64,000 bases of DNA from G942493215 sp942493215. Lineage in GTDB: Bacteria; Bacillota_I; Bacilli_A; RF39; UBA660. Under the pieces are notes generated by a model. The model was not told where the DNA came from, did no database searches, and was given only the letters and a program-made list of their open reading frames with translations. Position numbers and translations under genes: made by a program. The stretch covers positions 496,001 to 560,000 of the forward strand of contig OW818670.1 of assembly GCA_942493215.1 (NCBI GenBank). Reading direction: 5' to 3'. Positions 33,056 through 42,039 of the stretch are shown one piece after another; within the stretch, counting starts at the first letter, position 1; the number at the start of each line of letters is the position of its first letter.

Positions 33056-33133
33056 AATATTTCCTGGGAAATAATTTTTCGTGTTTGATTACAGATTTGC
33101 CGTTTCTGTTATTTCCCAACCAAAAAAAAGGAA
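33056..33133. repeat. Long direct repeat, right copy, with Noc-type site
   Basis: Second copy of the repeat at 32442. The Noc site here, ATTTCCTGGGAAAT (33059-33072), has one central change. The right end, with its A8 run, supplies the T-tract of the gyrA terminator on the minus strand. Confidence 0.9.
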
Positions 33134-33155
33134 GTTAAATATCACAAACTTCCTT
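33121..33155 (-). terminator. gyrA terminator
   Basis: On the minus strand AAGGAAGTT pairs with AACTTCCTT (33147-33155 with 33128-33136), loop 10 nt, then T8. It overlaps the gyrA stop and the right direct repeat. Confidence 0.85.
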
Positions 33156-35561
33156 TTCATCAGCTTTAATTATAGCAACCGTGCTAACTTTTTGATTGTC
33201 TTTTAAATTGATTAATCTTACTCCTTGAGCTACTCGTCCTGTTGATGATACTTGACTCAAAGGTAATCTTATAATAATACCACTATCGGTAATAATCATT
33301 AAATCTTCATCGCCATGAACAGATTTAAATGAAACAATATTCCCGTTTTTTTCAGTGATATTTAAAGCTTTAACTCCTTTGCTACCACGATGTGTAATTC
33401 GATATTCATTAATATCCGTTTGTTTGCCATAACCATTCTCAGTTACAACTAGAACTTGTTGATCTGTTTCAGCAATTTCCATACCAACTGCGTAGCCTTC
33501 ACCGACATCAATACCACGAACGCCAGAAGCACTACGACCCATAACTCTAATTTCTTTTTCATCAAACCTAATCATACGTCCGTTAGAAGAAGCAATTAGT
33601 ATTTCATTTTCTCCCTCTGTCTTTTTAACGGAAATCAATTGATCGTTTTCATTTAATGAAATAGCAATCTTACCATTAGTTCTAATGTTACTAAACTCTG
33701 AAAGACTTGTTCTTTTAACCGTTCCATTTTGAGTACAGAAAACAATATATTTAGAACTATCATCAGCCAAAACCTTTAACATTACTTTAATTATCTCATC
33801 TTTTTCAATCGGTAATAAGTTAACTATTGGTAAACCTTTAGATTGACGGCTAAATTCTGGAACCTCATAACCTTTAACACGATAAACTTTACCTTTATTA
33901 GTAAAGAACATTAAATAATCATGTGTTGTCATCGAGATTAAACTTTCTACAAAATCTTCTTCATTCGTAGCCATACCCTTAATACCTACGCCACCGCGAT
34001 TTTGAGTCTTATATGTTTCACATTGTATTCTCTTTATATAACCTTTATTAGTTAAAGTTATTACAATATCCTCTACAGGTATTAGTGATTCATCTTCAAT
34101 GTAATCAGCAGATGTCATATCAATGTGAGTTCTTCTTTCATCAGCATATTTTCCTTTTATTTCTAACAACTCAGTACGAATTATTTCCAATACTCGTTGC
34201 TCGCTAGCTAGAATAGCTTTGTATTCTTCAATAGCTTTTAATAAATCTGCTAATTCAGACTCAATCTTGCCTCTTTCTAAACCCGTTAAACGACGCAATT
34301 TCATTTCGAGAATAGCTTCTGTTTGGATATCAGTTAAACCAAAATTAGAAGTTAGTTTTGCCTTTGCATCGTCGTCACTTGAAGCCTCTTTAATAATTTT
34401 AATTACTGCATCAATATTATCAAGAGCAATTTTTAATCCTTCAAGAATATGAACTCTCTTCTCGGCTTTAGTTAGATCATATCTTGTTCTTTTGATGATT
34501 ATTTCCTTTTGATAATCAATATATTTAGAAATAATTTGTTTAAGCCCAAGTGTCTTTGGAACACCATTATCAATCATTAATAAAATAATACCATATGTTG
34601 TCTGAAAAGATGTATGTTTATATAAGTTGTTAAGAACAACCTGTGGATTAGCATCCTTCTTCAATGTTATGGTAATTTTAATACCATTTTTCAAGTCACT
34701 ATGATAATCAGAAATTCCATCTATTATTTTATTGTGGACTAGTTCTGCAACTTTATTTTTTAATTCTAAAGTATTGACACCATAAGGAACCTCATCAATA
34801 ATAATATAACTTTTACCATCATTTTCCTCAATAGTAGCCTTACTACGAATAGTAATGGTACCACGTCCTGTTTCATAAGCTTTTTTTATCTCACTGTTAC
34901 CAAGAATAATACCACCAGTTGGAAAATCTGGTCCCTTAATATAATTCATTAATCCTATAGTATCAATTTCAGGGTTATCAATATAGGCAACACATCCATC
35001 AATTACTTCACCAAGATTATGAGGTGGAATATTAGTAGCCATACCAACAGCTATTCCCATTGTTCCATTAACTAGAATGTTAGGAAATCTTGATGGTAAA
35101 ATAGTTGGTTCCTGTAATGATTCATCAAAGTTTGATCTAAACTCAACTATTTCTGGTCGAATATCTCTTAATAATTCCAAGGATATTTTTGAGAGCCTTG
35201 ATTCGGTATAACGCATTGCCGCTGCTCCATAGCCATCGATATTTCCGAAGTTACCATGACCATCGACTAACATATAACGATAGCTAAAATCTTGAGCCAT
35301 TCTTACCATTGCCTCATAAATACTAGAATCGCCGTGTGGATGATATTTTCCCATTACATCACCAACAATACGTGCTGATTTTTTATGTGGCTTATCTGGG
35401 AAATAGCTTGATTCATACATTGAATATAAGATTCGACGATGAACAGGCTTTAATCCATCTCTTAAATCTGGTAAAGCACGGGATACAATAACGCTCATTG
35501 AATAATCCAAGAAAGAATCTTGAATTTCATTAACAATATTATTTTGTACTAATTTATCCAT
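33135..35561 (-). CDS. gyrA: DNA gyrase subunit A
   Basis: An 808-residue type II topoisomerase breakage-reunion subunit. The quinolone region reads HPHGDSSIYEAMVRMAQDF with the usual Ser and Glu; the catalytic Tyr is in AAMRYTESRL. The C-terminal beta-pinwheel carries a GyrA box NRGGVGIKG (QRGGxG type), which marks gyrase and not topoisomerase IV. Length is usual. It follows gyrB by 15 bases and is the last gene before the parS array. Confidence 0.98.
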   Translation of the reverse strand: MDKLVQNNIVNEIQDSFLDYSMSVIVSRALPDLRDGLKPVHRRILYSMYESSYFPDKPHKKSARIVGDVMGKYHPHGDSSIYEAMVRMAQDFSYRYMLVDGHGNFGNIDGYGAAAMRYTESRLSKISLELLRDIRPEIVEFRSNFDESLQEPTILPSRFPNILVNGTMGIAVGMATNIPPHNLGEVIDGCVAYIDNPEIDTIGLMNYIKGPDFPTGGIILGNSEIKKAYETGRGTITIRSKATIEENDGKSYIIIDEVPYGVNTLELKNKVAELVHNKIIDGISDYHSDLKNGIKITITLKKDANPQVVLNNLYKHTSFQTTYGIILLMIDNGVPKTLGLKQIISKYIDYQKEIIIKRTRYDLTKAEKRVHILEGLKIALDNIDAVIKIIKEASSDDDAKAKLTSNFGLTDIQTEAILEMKLRRLTGLERGKIESELADLLKAIEEYKAILASEQRVLEIIRTELLEIKGKYADERRTHIDMTSADYIEDESLIPVEDIVITLTNKGYIKRIQCETYKTQNRGGVGIKGMATNEEDFVESLISMTTHDYLMFFTNKGKVYRVKGYEVPEFSRQSKGLPIVNLLPIEKDEIIKVMLKVLADDSSKYIVFCTQNGTVKRTSLSEFSNIRTNGKIAISLNENDQLISVKKTEGENEILIASSNGRMIRFDEKEIRVMGRSASGVRGIDVGEGYAVGMEIAETDQQVLVVTENGYGKQTDINEYRITHRGSKGVKALNITEKNGNIVSFKSVHGDEDLMIITDSGIIIRLPLSQVSSTGRVAQGVRLINLKDNQKVSTVAIIKADEKEVCDI

Positions 35562-35576
35562 TATTTAATCCCCCAT

Positions 35577-37508
35577 CTATATATCTAAATTATCAGCATA
35601 AGTTGCATTTTCTTCAATGAAAGTACGGCGAGGTTCAACTTCCTCACCCATTAATTTATTGAAAACTTGATCTGCTAATATAGCATCTTCAACAGTTATC
35701 TGCCGTAATATTCTCTTTTCTATATTCATTGTTGTTTCATCTAATTCGTCAGCATCCATTTCTCCCAAGCCTTTCATCCGCATAATCTCATATTTGGTAT
35801 TTGGTGAAAGGGTTGATAAATATTCATCACGTTCTTTAGGATTTAAAACATATTTAATTGCTTTGTTATGTTTTATAACAAACAAAGGAGGTTGGGCTGC
35901 ATAAACGTGTCCTGCTTCTACTAGCGGACGGAAAAAACGATAAAATAATGTAAGCAATAAAACCCTAATATGCTCACCATCAACATCAGCATCGGTCATA
36001 ATAATGATTTTTCCATACCTCAATTTATTTATATCAAATTCATCACCAATACCTGTACCAAAAGCCGTTATTATAGTTCTAATTTCCTCATTTGATAAGG
36101 CACGATCTAGACGAGCTTTCTCAACATTAAGAATTTTTCCTCTTAAAGGCAAAATAGCTTGGGTTAAGCTGTTACGTCCCTTTATTGCTGATCCACCGGC
36201 TGAATCTCCCTCGACTAAAAATATTTCGCATTCGGAAACATCTTTGCTTTTACAATCACTAAGTTTTCCATAGAAATTAGTAACATCTAAATCACCTTTG
36301 CGACGAGTAAGTTCACGTGCTTTTTTGGCAGCTACTCGTGCTCGTGCTGCAATCATTGTCTTTTCAATAATAATCTTAGCCTGATCAGGATTTTCTAATA
36401 AAAATCTTTCAAATCCCTCACTAAAAATATTAGAAGCAATTTTTCTTACCTCACTATTACCCAATTTTGTTTTAGTTTGACCTTCAAATTGTGGTTCAGG
36501 AACTTTAGCTGATATTATCATTGTCATTCCTTCACGGACATCTTCACCAGTTAATGGTTCATCATTATCTTTCAATATCTTATTATTTTTACAATAAGTA
36601 TTTATAATACGAGTAAGACTGTTTTTTACTCCATCCTCATGAGTGCCACCCTCAGGAGTAACAATGTTATTAACAAATGAATAAATGGAACTAGTGTAAC
36701 CATCATTATATTGGAACGCTACTTCCATAGAAACATCTTCTTCGATACCTTCAACATAGACAATTGTTGGGTGAATAGCTATTTTATCATTATTTAAAAA
36801 TTCAACATATTCCCTAATTCCGCCTTCATAAACAAAAATATCTTTTTTACCAGTTCTTTCATCACATAAGATTATTCTTAAGCCCTTATTTAAAAAAGCT
36901 AATTGACGAATACGATTATATAAAATTTGATAGTTAAATTCCGTTGTTTCTTTGAATATTTCTGAATCTGGCATAAATGTTACTGTGGTACCTGTTCTTT
37001 CGGCACTACATTCACCTATTACAGTTAATGGTTTAACTGTATGTCCACCACTTTCAAAACGAATGTTATAAATTTTTTCTTCTTTATAAACAGTTACTTC
37101 AACCCATTTACTTAAAGCATTAACTACCGATGCACCTACACCATGTAATCCACCAGATACTTTATATCCGCCACCACCAAATTTTCCACCAGCATGCAGA
37201 ACTGTATATACCGTTTCAACTGTGGATAAACCAGTTTTAGGATGAATTCCAACAGGAATACCACGTCCATCATCCTTTACAGTAACAGAGTTATCTTTAT
37301 TAACAATAATCTCAATATCATCACAAAAACCAGCTAAGGCCTCATCAATACTGTTATCAATTATTTCCCACACCAAATGATGTAGCCCAACTTCACTAGT
37401 AGAGCCAATATACATACCTGGTCTTTTACGAACCGCTTCTAGCCCTTCTAATACTTGGATATCCGAAGCATCATAATGTGAAATATTATTAGTTTCATTT
37501 CTTTCCAT
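35577..37508 (-). CDS. gyrB: DNA gyrase subunit B
   Basis: A 643-residue GHKL ATPase subunit. It shows EIIDNSIDEALAGF, DDGRGIPVGIHP, GGLHGVGASVVNALS, the Toprim EGDSAGGSA and IIMTDADVDGEHIR, and the C-terminal PLFVIK and KGLGEMDADEL. It forms gyrase with the neighbouring gyrA. It starts 2 bases after recF; remB/yaaB, present here in Bacillus, is missing. Confidence 0.98.
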   Translation of the reverse strand: MERNETNNISHYDASDIQVLEGLEAVRKRPGMYIGSTSEVGLHHLVWEIIDNSIDEALAGFCDDIEIIVNKDNSVTVKDDGRGIPVGIHPKTGLSTVETVYTVLHAGGKFGGGGYKVSGGLHGVGASVVNALSKWVEVTVYKEEKIYNIRFESGGHTVKPLTVIGECSAERTGTTVTFMPDSEIFKETTEFNYQILYNRIRQLAFLNKGLRIILCDERTGKKDIFVYEGGIREYVEFLNNDKIAIHPTIVYVEGIEEDVSMEVAFQYNDGYTSSIYSFVNNIVTPEGGTHEDGVKNSLTRIINTYCKNNKILKDNDEPLTGEDVREGMTMIISAKVPEPQFEGQTKTKLGNSEVRKIASNIFSEGFERFLLENPDQAKIIIEKTMIAARARVAAKKARELTRRKGDLDVTNFYGKLSDCKSKDVSECEIFLVEGDSAGGSAIKGRNSLTQAILPLRGKILNVEKARLDRALSNEEIRTIITAFGTGIGDEFDINKLRYGKIIIMTDADVDGEHIRVLLLTLFYRFFRPLVEAGHVYAAQPPLFVIKHNKAIKYVLNPKERDEYLSTLSPNTKYEIMRMKGLGEMDADELDETTMNIEKRILRQITVEDAILADQVFNKLMGEEVEPRRTFIEENATYADNLDI

Positions 37509-37510
37509 GT

Positions 37511-38626
37511 CTACTCACCTTTTCTTTTTACTTTCTTACCATTTTCAATCATAATTACTTTGGCTTTTTTCACAATTTTTGGATTAATACTCGCTAAATC
37601 AGTGGCAGTTATAATAGTTTGGCAACTACCATCTATATATTTTAATAGACAGTTTTTCTTTTCCTCATCTAATTCACTAAAAACATCATCTAATAATAGA
37701 ATTGGTTTTGTTCTTTTATATTGAAGAAATATCTCTAATTCCGACAATTTTAAAGCTATAACGGCGCATCTTTGTTGCCCTTGCGAACCATAATTTCTCA
37801 AATTAATACTATCAGTAATAAATTCAAAGTCATCACGATGCGGACCCACAATAGTCATTCCAATTCGACTCTCCTGATCAAAGTTTTTTTTATAACTATC
37901 CAATAACTCTCTTCTAATAGCATCATCACTAGATAAATCTTTAACTGATGAAAGATAATTAATCTTTAAATTCTTTATACCTGTTATATCAGAAAAGATA
38001 TTACTCACATATTTGTTTATTTTTTCAATATATTTAAGTCGCATTTTGTATATTAAAATAGCTTTATCAATTAAGTGATTTGTTAAAACTTCAAAATAAT
38101 TTTCGTCAAAAGATAAACTTTTAAATCTTTGCTTTAAGCAATCATTACGCATTCGAAGAAGTTTATTGTAATCACTTTGAACTTTTAAAAAACTAGGAAA
38201 TAATTGACTTATTTCAATATTAAAGTAATTTCTTCTAAATATTGGTGAACCTTTTACTAATTCTAATTCTTCAGGATAAAAAATAATAATATTTAATTTA
38301 GAAATATAATCTGAACTCTTCCTAATAACGTTATTATCTATTTCTAAAGTTTTAATGTTATTATTCAATAATACTTTATATTGGGTTTTAGTTTGATTTT
38401 CTTCAATATGACCACTAACACTATAAAAATGACTGTTTTTTAGGATTAAATCACTATCTTGAATGGCCCGATGCGATTTTGTTAAGCCTAGCAAATAAAT
38501 AGATTCCAAAATATTAGTTTTCCCCTGACCATTATTACCTATTATAATATTAATTTTTGACTTAAAGCTAAGAGATAATCTTTTATAATTTCGAAAATTA
38601 ATAAGTTTTAATTGACGTAAAATCAT
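37511..38626 (-). CDS. recF: DNA replication and repair protein RecF
   Basis: A 371-residue SMC-like ATPase. Walker A is GNNGQGKTNILE, the signature is GSQGQQRCAVIALKL and Walker B is PILLLDDVFSELD. It loads RecA at gaps with RecO and RecR (recR at 29249). It has an extended -10 promoter about 80 bases upstream, after the comK terminator, and leads a recF-gyrB-gyrA operon. Confidence 0.97.
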   Translation of the reverse strand: MILRQLKLINFRNYKRLSLSFKSKINIIIGNNGQGKTNILESIYLLGLTKSHRAIQDSDLILKNSHFYSVSGHIEENQTKTQYKVLLNNNIKTLEIDNNVIRKSSDYISKLNIIIFYPEELELVKGSPIFRRNYFNIEISQLFPSFLKVQSDYNKLLRMRNDCLKQRFKSLSFDENYFEVLTNHLIDKAILIYKMRLKYIEKINKYVSNIFSDITGIKNLKINYLSSVKDLSSDDAIRRELLDSYKKNFDQESRIGMTIVGPHRDDFEFITDSINLRNYGSQGQQRCAVIALKLSELEIFLQYKRTKPILLLDDVFSELDEEKKNCLLKYIDGSCQTIITATDLASINPKIVKKAKVIMIENGKKVKRKGE

Positions 38627-38674
38627 AAAAGCTGCCTCTTTCTATATTTATTTGCCATATAACAAATTAAAAAA

Positions 38675-38713
38675 ATACAAATGTACTCCTATACGTACAA
38701 TAACATTATACCA
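38675..38713 (-). promoter_or_regulatory. recF-gyrBA promoter with a possible operator
   Basis: On the minus strand TGGTATAAT is an extended -10 (hexamer at 38705-38710) with no strong -35. Downstream lies ATACAAATGTAC (38675-38686), nearly the same 12-mer as in the uvrB leader and at a similar place after the -10. Confidence 0.45.
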
Positions 38714-38730
38714 TATATTTTGATGAAAAT

Positions 38731-38760
38731 AAAAAAAATAAGCTGTTTTAGCCTATTTTT
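38731..38760 (-). terminator. Terminator after the ComK-family gene
   Basis: On the minus strand AAAATA...GCT pairs with AGC...TATTTT with one mismatch, followed by a T-rich run (complement of A8 at 38731-38738). It overlaps the last codons of the gene. Confidence 0.6.
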
Positions 38761-39206
38761 CTCTGACGCATCATTGATTCCAACCTTGTTGCTCTTAAAA
38801 TTTGATTTTCTAATGAAGAATAAGAAATTTTTAGTTCTAAATCCTGTCCGTTGCTTAAAATCAAAATACTACCACTAGAACTGTTTTCACTTTTTCGATA
38901 ATTAGAAATATGTTTCAATGATATCCAATAACAATCATCAATTCTTGGAGAACTAGTTGGAAAAAAAATAATTTCTGTTGATTCTTCTATTATTATTGGC
39001 GTTTTGTAATTGAAACCGATTAAGCTTTTTGTTCCTTCAAATCTCCCAGCATAAGAACTGCCAAAATATCTACAACTATCATCAATAATTTCTGTGGTAG
39101 TTTTATTAATAAAATATATGTTATCATCTTCTATTACTTTCGATACATTACTTTTTATAGGTATTATGGCAATTGTATGCTTATTAATCTCATAGCTGTC
39201 TAACAT
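38748..39206 (-). CDS. comK: ComK-family competence transcription factor
   Basis: A 152-residue protein that matches ComK along its length: EINKHTIAIIP at the start, SCRYFGSSYAGRFEGTKSLIG in the middle (parts: CRYFGSSY, GRFEGTKSLIG), IFFPTSSPRIDDCYWISLKHI, then ILSNGQDLELKISYSSLENQI. In Bacillus ComK (192 residues) activates DNA-uptake genes and its own promoter by binding paired AAAA-n5-TTTT boxes. Here the protein is shorter at the C-terminus. It lies between dnaN and recF, where Bacillus has the S4-domain gene yaaA. It has its own leader (39207-39308) after the dnaN terminator and its own terminator. No com uptake operon is in the window. Confidence 0.85.
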   Translation of the reverse strand: MLDSYEINKHTIAIIPIKSNVSKVIEDDNIYFINKTTTEIIDDSCRYFGSSYAGRFEGTKSLIGFNYKTPIIIEESTEIIFFPTSSPRIDDCYWISLKHISNYRKSENSSSGSILILSNGQDLELKISYSSLENQILRATRLESMMRQRKIG

Positions 39207-39308
39207 TAATTCACCCCCTATCTAATTTTTTTGCAACGAACAAGCAATATTAATAGCACTACTAATTGTCGAATTTTGTTTAATTTTGTCGAAAAAAGGA
39301 AAAAAATA
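39207..39308 (-). promoter_or_regulatory. Leader of the ComK-family gene
   Basis: On the minus strand the block TTCGACAA occurs twice, about 19 bases apart (in 39266-39298), and GGGGGTGAATTA is the ribosome site. No clear AAAA-n5-TTTT K-box pair and no consensus -35/-10 pair was found, although TATTAATAT could serve as a -10. Confidence 0.35.
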
Positions 39309-39339
39309 AAAAATGTAACATAAATTGCTACATTTTTAT
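39309..39339 (-). terminator. dnaN terminator
   Basis: On the minus strand AAATGTAGCA pairs with TGTTACATTT (one G-U), followed by a T run. It separates dnaN from the ComK-family gene. Confidence 0.75.
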
Positions 39340-39355
39340 ATATATTTACCAAATA

Positions 39356-40477
39356 TTAATATATCCTAATCGGTACAATTAACTGAATTAATTCGTCTGT
39401 TTCCGGATTTTTAATAATAAATGGTTTCAAATTACCATTGAATTGAATTTGTAATTCCATACAATTAAATGCTTTAATAGCATCCATCATATATTTTGAA
39501 CTAAACGCTATTGATATTTCCTCGCTATTATCTTTTTCAACAGCTAATTTTTCGGTAACATTTCCAATTTCTGGAATATTTGAAGAAATTATAATTTGAT
39601 CCTTTTTACTTTCTAATTTTATAGTATTTTTATCAAATTCATTCGTTAATAATGATGCTCGATCAATTGCTCCATAAAAATCATTAACATTTACTTTAAT
39701 ATTTAATAAAAATTCTTCAGGTATTAATTTTGAAATATCTGGATAAGTATCATTTATTAATCTTGACATAACAATTAAATTTTCAAATTTAAATATAATC
39801 TTATTATTAAAAATGTGTAATTCAATATTATTATCATCATTCATGAGCATCCTTACTACTTCTAATAAATTTTTATTAGGAATAATAATATTTACTATTT
39901 CATCATAGGCTTTAGCAAGAGTAACAGTTTTTTTAGCTAAACGATAAGAATCGGTTGCAACACATTCAAGTTTATCATTGCTTATTTTTAAATTTATACC
40001 TGTTAATGAAGGACGTGATTCTTGACTAGAAGTAGCAAATGATGTTTGATTTATTACATTCTTAAAAATCCTTTGAGATAAAATAATAGGATTTTTATTT
40101 TCCTCTAGTGATATATTAGGAAACTCTGAAACGTTATTACAATTTAAGTTAAAATTAGAAGCATCAGTACTTATATATATCTTTGAAGATTCAACTTCTT
40201 CAATATTTATAATAGTATTAGGTAATTTTCTAATAATCTCATATATATATTTACCAGCTACAACAAATTCACCTAATTCAATTATTTCTTCAATTGAACT
40301 TTTGGGAATAAACGCTTTAATAGCTAAATCATTATCTGTACTTAATAAATATAAACCATCACTTGTTAAGTCAAATTTTATACAGTTAAGAATTGGTATT
40401 AAGTTTTTTGATGATACTCCTTTAATTACGTAATTTAATTGTTCCATCAATATTTTTTGATTGATTAATAATTTCAT
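39356..40477 (-). CDS. dnaN: DNA polymerase III beta sliding clamp
   Basis: A 373-residue clamp. It shows the three-fold repeated topology, beginning MKLLINQKILMEQLNYVIKG (20 residues), with ATDSYRLAKK in the middle and the C-terminal PIRIY, close to the usual (M/L)P(M/V)R(L/I). It follows dnaA after a 117-bp gap containing DnaA boxes. Confidence 0.97.
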   Translation of the reverse strand: MKLLINQKILMEQLNYVIKGVSSKNLIPILNCIKFDLTSDGLYLLSTDNDLAIKAFIPKSSIEEIIELGEFVVAGKYIYEIIRKLPNTIINIEEVESSKIYISTDASNFNLNCNNVSEFPNISLEENKNPIILSQRIFKNVINQTSFATSSQESRPSLTGINLKISNDKLECVATDSYRLAKKTVTLAKAYDEIVNIIIPNKNLLEVVRMLMNDDNNIELHIFNNKIIFKFENLIVMSRLINDTYPDISKLIPEEFLLNIKVNVNDFYGAIDRASLLTNEFDKNTIKLESKKDQIIISSNIPEIGNVTEKLAVEKDNSEEISIAFSSKYMMDAIKAFNCMELQIQFNGNLKPFIIKNPETDELIQLIVPIRIY

Positions 40478-40500
40478 ATTTTTGTACCTTCTTTCTTTTT

Positions 40501-40593
40501 TATATATATTATTATTATTATAGATGTGGAAAAAGTTTAAAACTATCTTTTTTGTTATAATATAAGCAATTATTTAGGTTTTTGTTTTCCACA
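40501..40593. other. Downstream DnaA-box region between dnaA and dnaN (candidate unwinding region)
   Basis: DnaA-box variants TTTTCCACA are at 40585-40593 (plus) and 40525-40533 (minus orientation). The second abuts a run of AT trinucleotides (40501-40524). In Bacillus the dnaA-dnaN gap holds the unwinding element with DnaA boxes and DnaA-trios, so this is the natural counterpart. Confidence 0.6.
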
Positions 40594-40594
40594 T

Positions 40595-41947
40595 TTACTT
40601 TATTTGTTCCACAATCTTATTTATTTCTTGTTCTAAATTACTATCTTTAACAATAGCTTTTTTAATTTTATCAACTGAATGCATAACGGTAGTGTGATCT
40701 TTTCCACCAAATTCAAGTCCAATTTTAGGTAATGATTCTTTTAAAAAGATTCTACAAATGTACATCCCTATCTGTCTTGGAACAGAAATCGTCATCATTC
40801 TCTTCTTACTTTTTAAATCTTCTACACTAATATTATAGTTATTAGCAATAATTTGTTGGACTTGATTAATTTTATTTTTTGAAATAAAGGTTTTACCAAA
40901 GTAGTCTTTTAAGGCTTCGACCGCTAATTCTAAAGTAATATCAGAACCATTCATAATGGTTGCATAAGCAAAAATTCTTGTAATAGCGCCCTCTAATTTT
41001 CTTATATCACTTGTACAGTTACTAGCAATATAATCTTTTACATCATTTGGAAAATATGATGCTATCCCCTGTCCTTCAATTTTTTTGTCAATTATATTTA
41101 ACCTTAAAGGTAAATCTGGTGGTAATAAATCAACGGTAATTCCCCAATAAAATCTTGTTTTTAAACGATCTTCAAATTTCTTTAAATCATCTGGTGATCT
41201 ATCAGAACAAATTATGATCTGCTTATTTTTTTGATGTAATTCATTAAAAGTGTTGAAAAATTCTTGTTGCGTTTTACTAGCAATTTCAAGATATTGAATA
41301 TCATCAATCATTAAAACATCTAAATCTCGATATTTTCTTTTAAAATTTTCGATGGCTGAAAAATTATTCTCATCTTTATTTTTCCTATATAAATCTAAAA
41401 AGTCTTCGACAAATTTTTCACAAGTAATATAAAGTACCCTTTTATTTGTATTTTTTGATATATAATTACCAATTGCATGTATTAAATGCGTTTTTCCTAA
41501 GCCACTGTTGCCATATATAAATAAAGGATTATAAACATAACCTGGTTTTTCAGCTACCGCTAGTGCTGTAGCTTGAGCAAATTTGTTACTATTTCCAACA
41601 ATAAATGTATCAAAAGTATATTGTGGATTTAAATTAGTTTCAAAATTAATATTATTAGGTACGCCCATTTCATCAGTATTTACTTCAATATTCTTTTCTT
41701 GTTCTTCCTCAGTAATATACTCTATTTGAAAGTTTGATCCTGTAATATCAGTAAATATTTCTTCCACTATATCATTATAACTTTCTTTAATATGTTTTTT
41801 ATGAATATGCATAGGAACTAGAACAATTGCTTTGTTATCTTTTATTTCAATTAGGGTTGTATCTTTGAACCAAGTATCGAAAGACATAGGTGCTAGTTGA
41901 TCTTTTATTCTAGATAAACATGATTGCCAAATGTTTTCCACATCCAT
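40595..41947 (-). CDS. dnaA: Chromosomal replication initiator DnaA
   Basis: A 450-residue DnaA. Domain I is MDVENIWQSCLSRIKDQL; the AAA+ domain has NPLFIYGNSGLGKTHL, MIDDIQYL, and the domain IV DNA-binding signature FGGKDHTTVMHSVDKIK (GGRDHTTV type, Lys for Arg). Domain II is short (about 90-105). ATG 41947 is chosen; a GTG three codons upstream is possible, and neither has a strong ribosome site. The DnaA-box cluster lies upstream. Confidence 0.98.
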   Translation of the reverse strand: MDVENIWQSCLSRIKDQLAPMSFDTWFKDTTLIEIKDNKAIVLVPMHIHKKHIKESYNDIVEEIFTDITGSNFQIEYITEEEQEKNIEVNTDEMGVPNNINFETNLNPQYTFDTFIVGNSNKFAQATALAVAEKPGYVYNPLFIYGNSGLGKTHLIHAIGNYISKNTNKRVLYITCEKFVEDFLDLYRKNKDENNFSAIENFKRKYRDLDVLMIDDIQYLEIASKTQQEFFNTFNELHQKNKQIIICSDRSPDDLKKFEDRLKTRFYWGITVDLLPPDLPLRLNIIDKKIEGQGIASYFPNDVKDYIASNCTSDIRKLEGAITRIFAYATIMNGSDITLELAVEALKDYFGKTFISKNKINQVQQIIANNYNISVEDLKSKKRMMTISVPRQIGMYICRIFLKESLPKIGLEFGGKDHTTVMHSVDKIKKAIVKDSNLEQEINKIVEQIK

Positions 41948-42039
41948 AAAACCCACCCACTCTCGCTAATTACCTATATCTTACAATAAAAATAAGAAAA
42001 AAGAAAGCAAAAAAAAACTTAAAAAAACAAATCACATTT

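Noticed and set aside
36305..36320. TTCACGTGCT inside gyrB and similar CACGTG words in other genes as further parS sites
   Set aside because: Only the central hexamer and part of one arm match; the outer half-sites are missing.
33135..37508. parC-parE (topoisomerase IV) rather than gyrase
   Set aside because: The GyrA box in the C-terminal domain and the recF-gyrB-gyrA order near dnaA identify gyrase.
40752..40765. TACAAATGTACA inside dnaA as a possible operator
   Set aside because: It encodes the conserved MYICRI segment of DnaA and lies mid-gene, so it is explained by coding.
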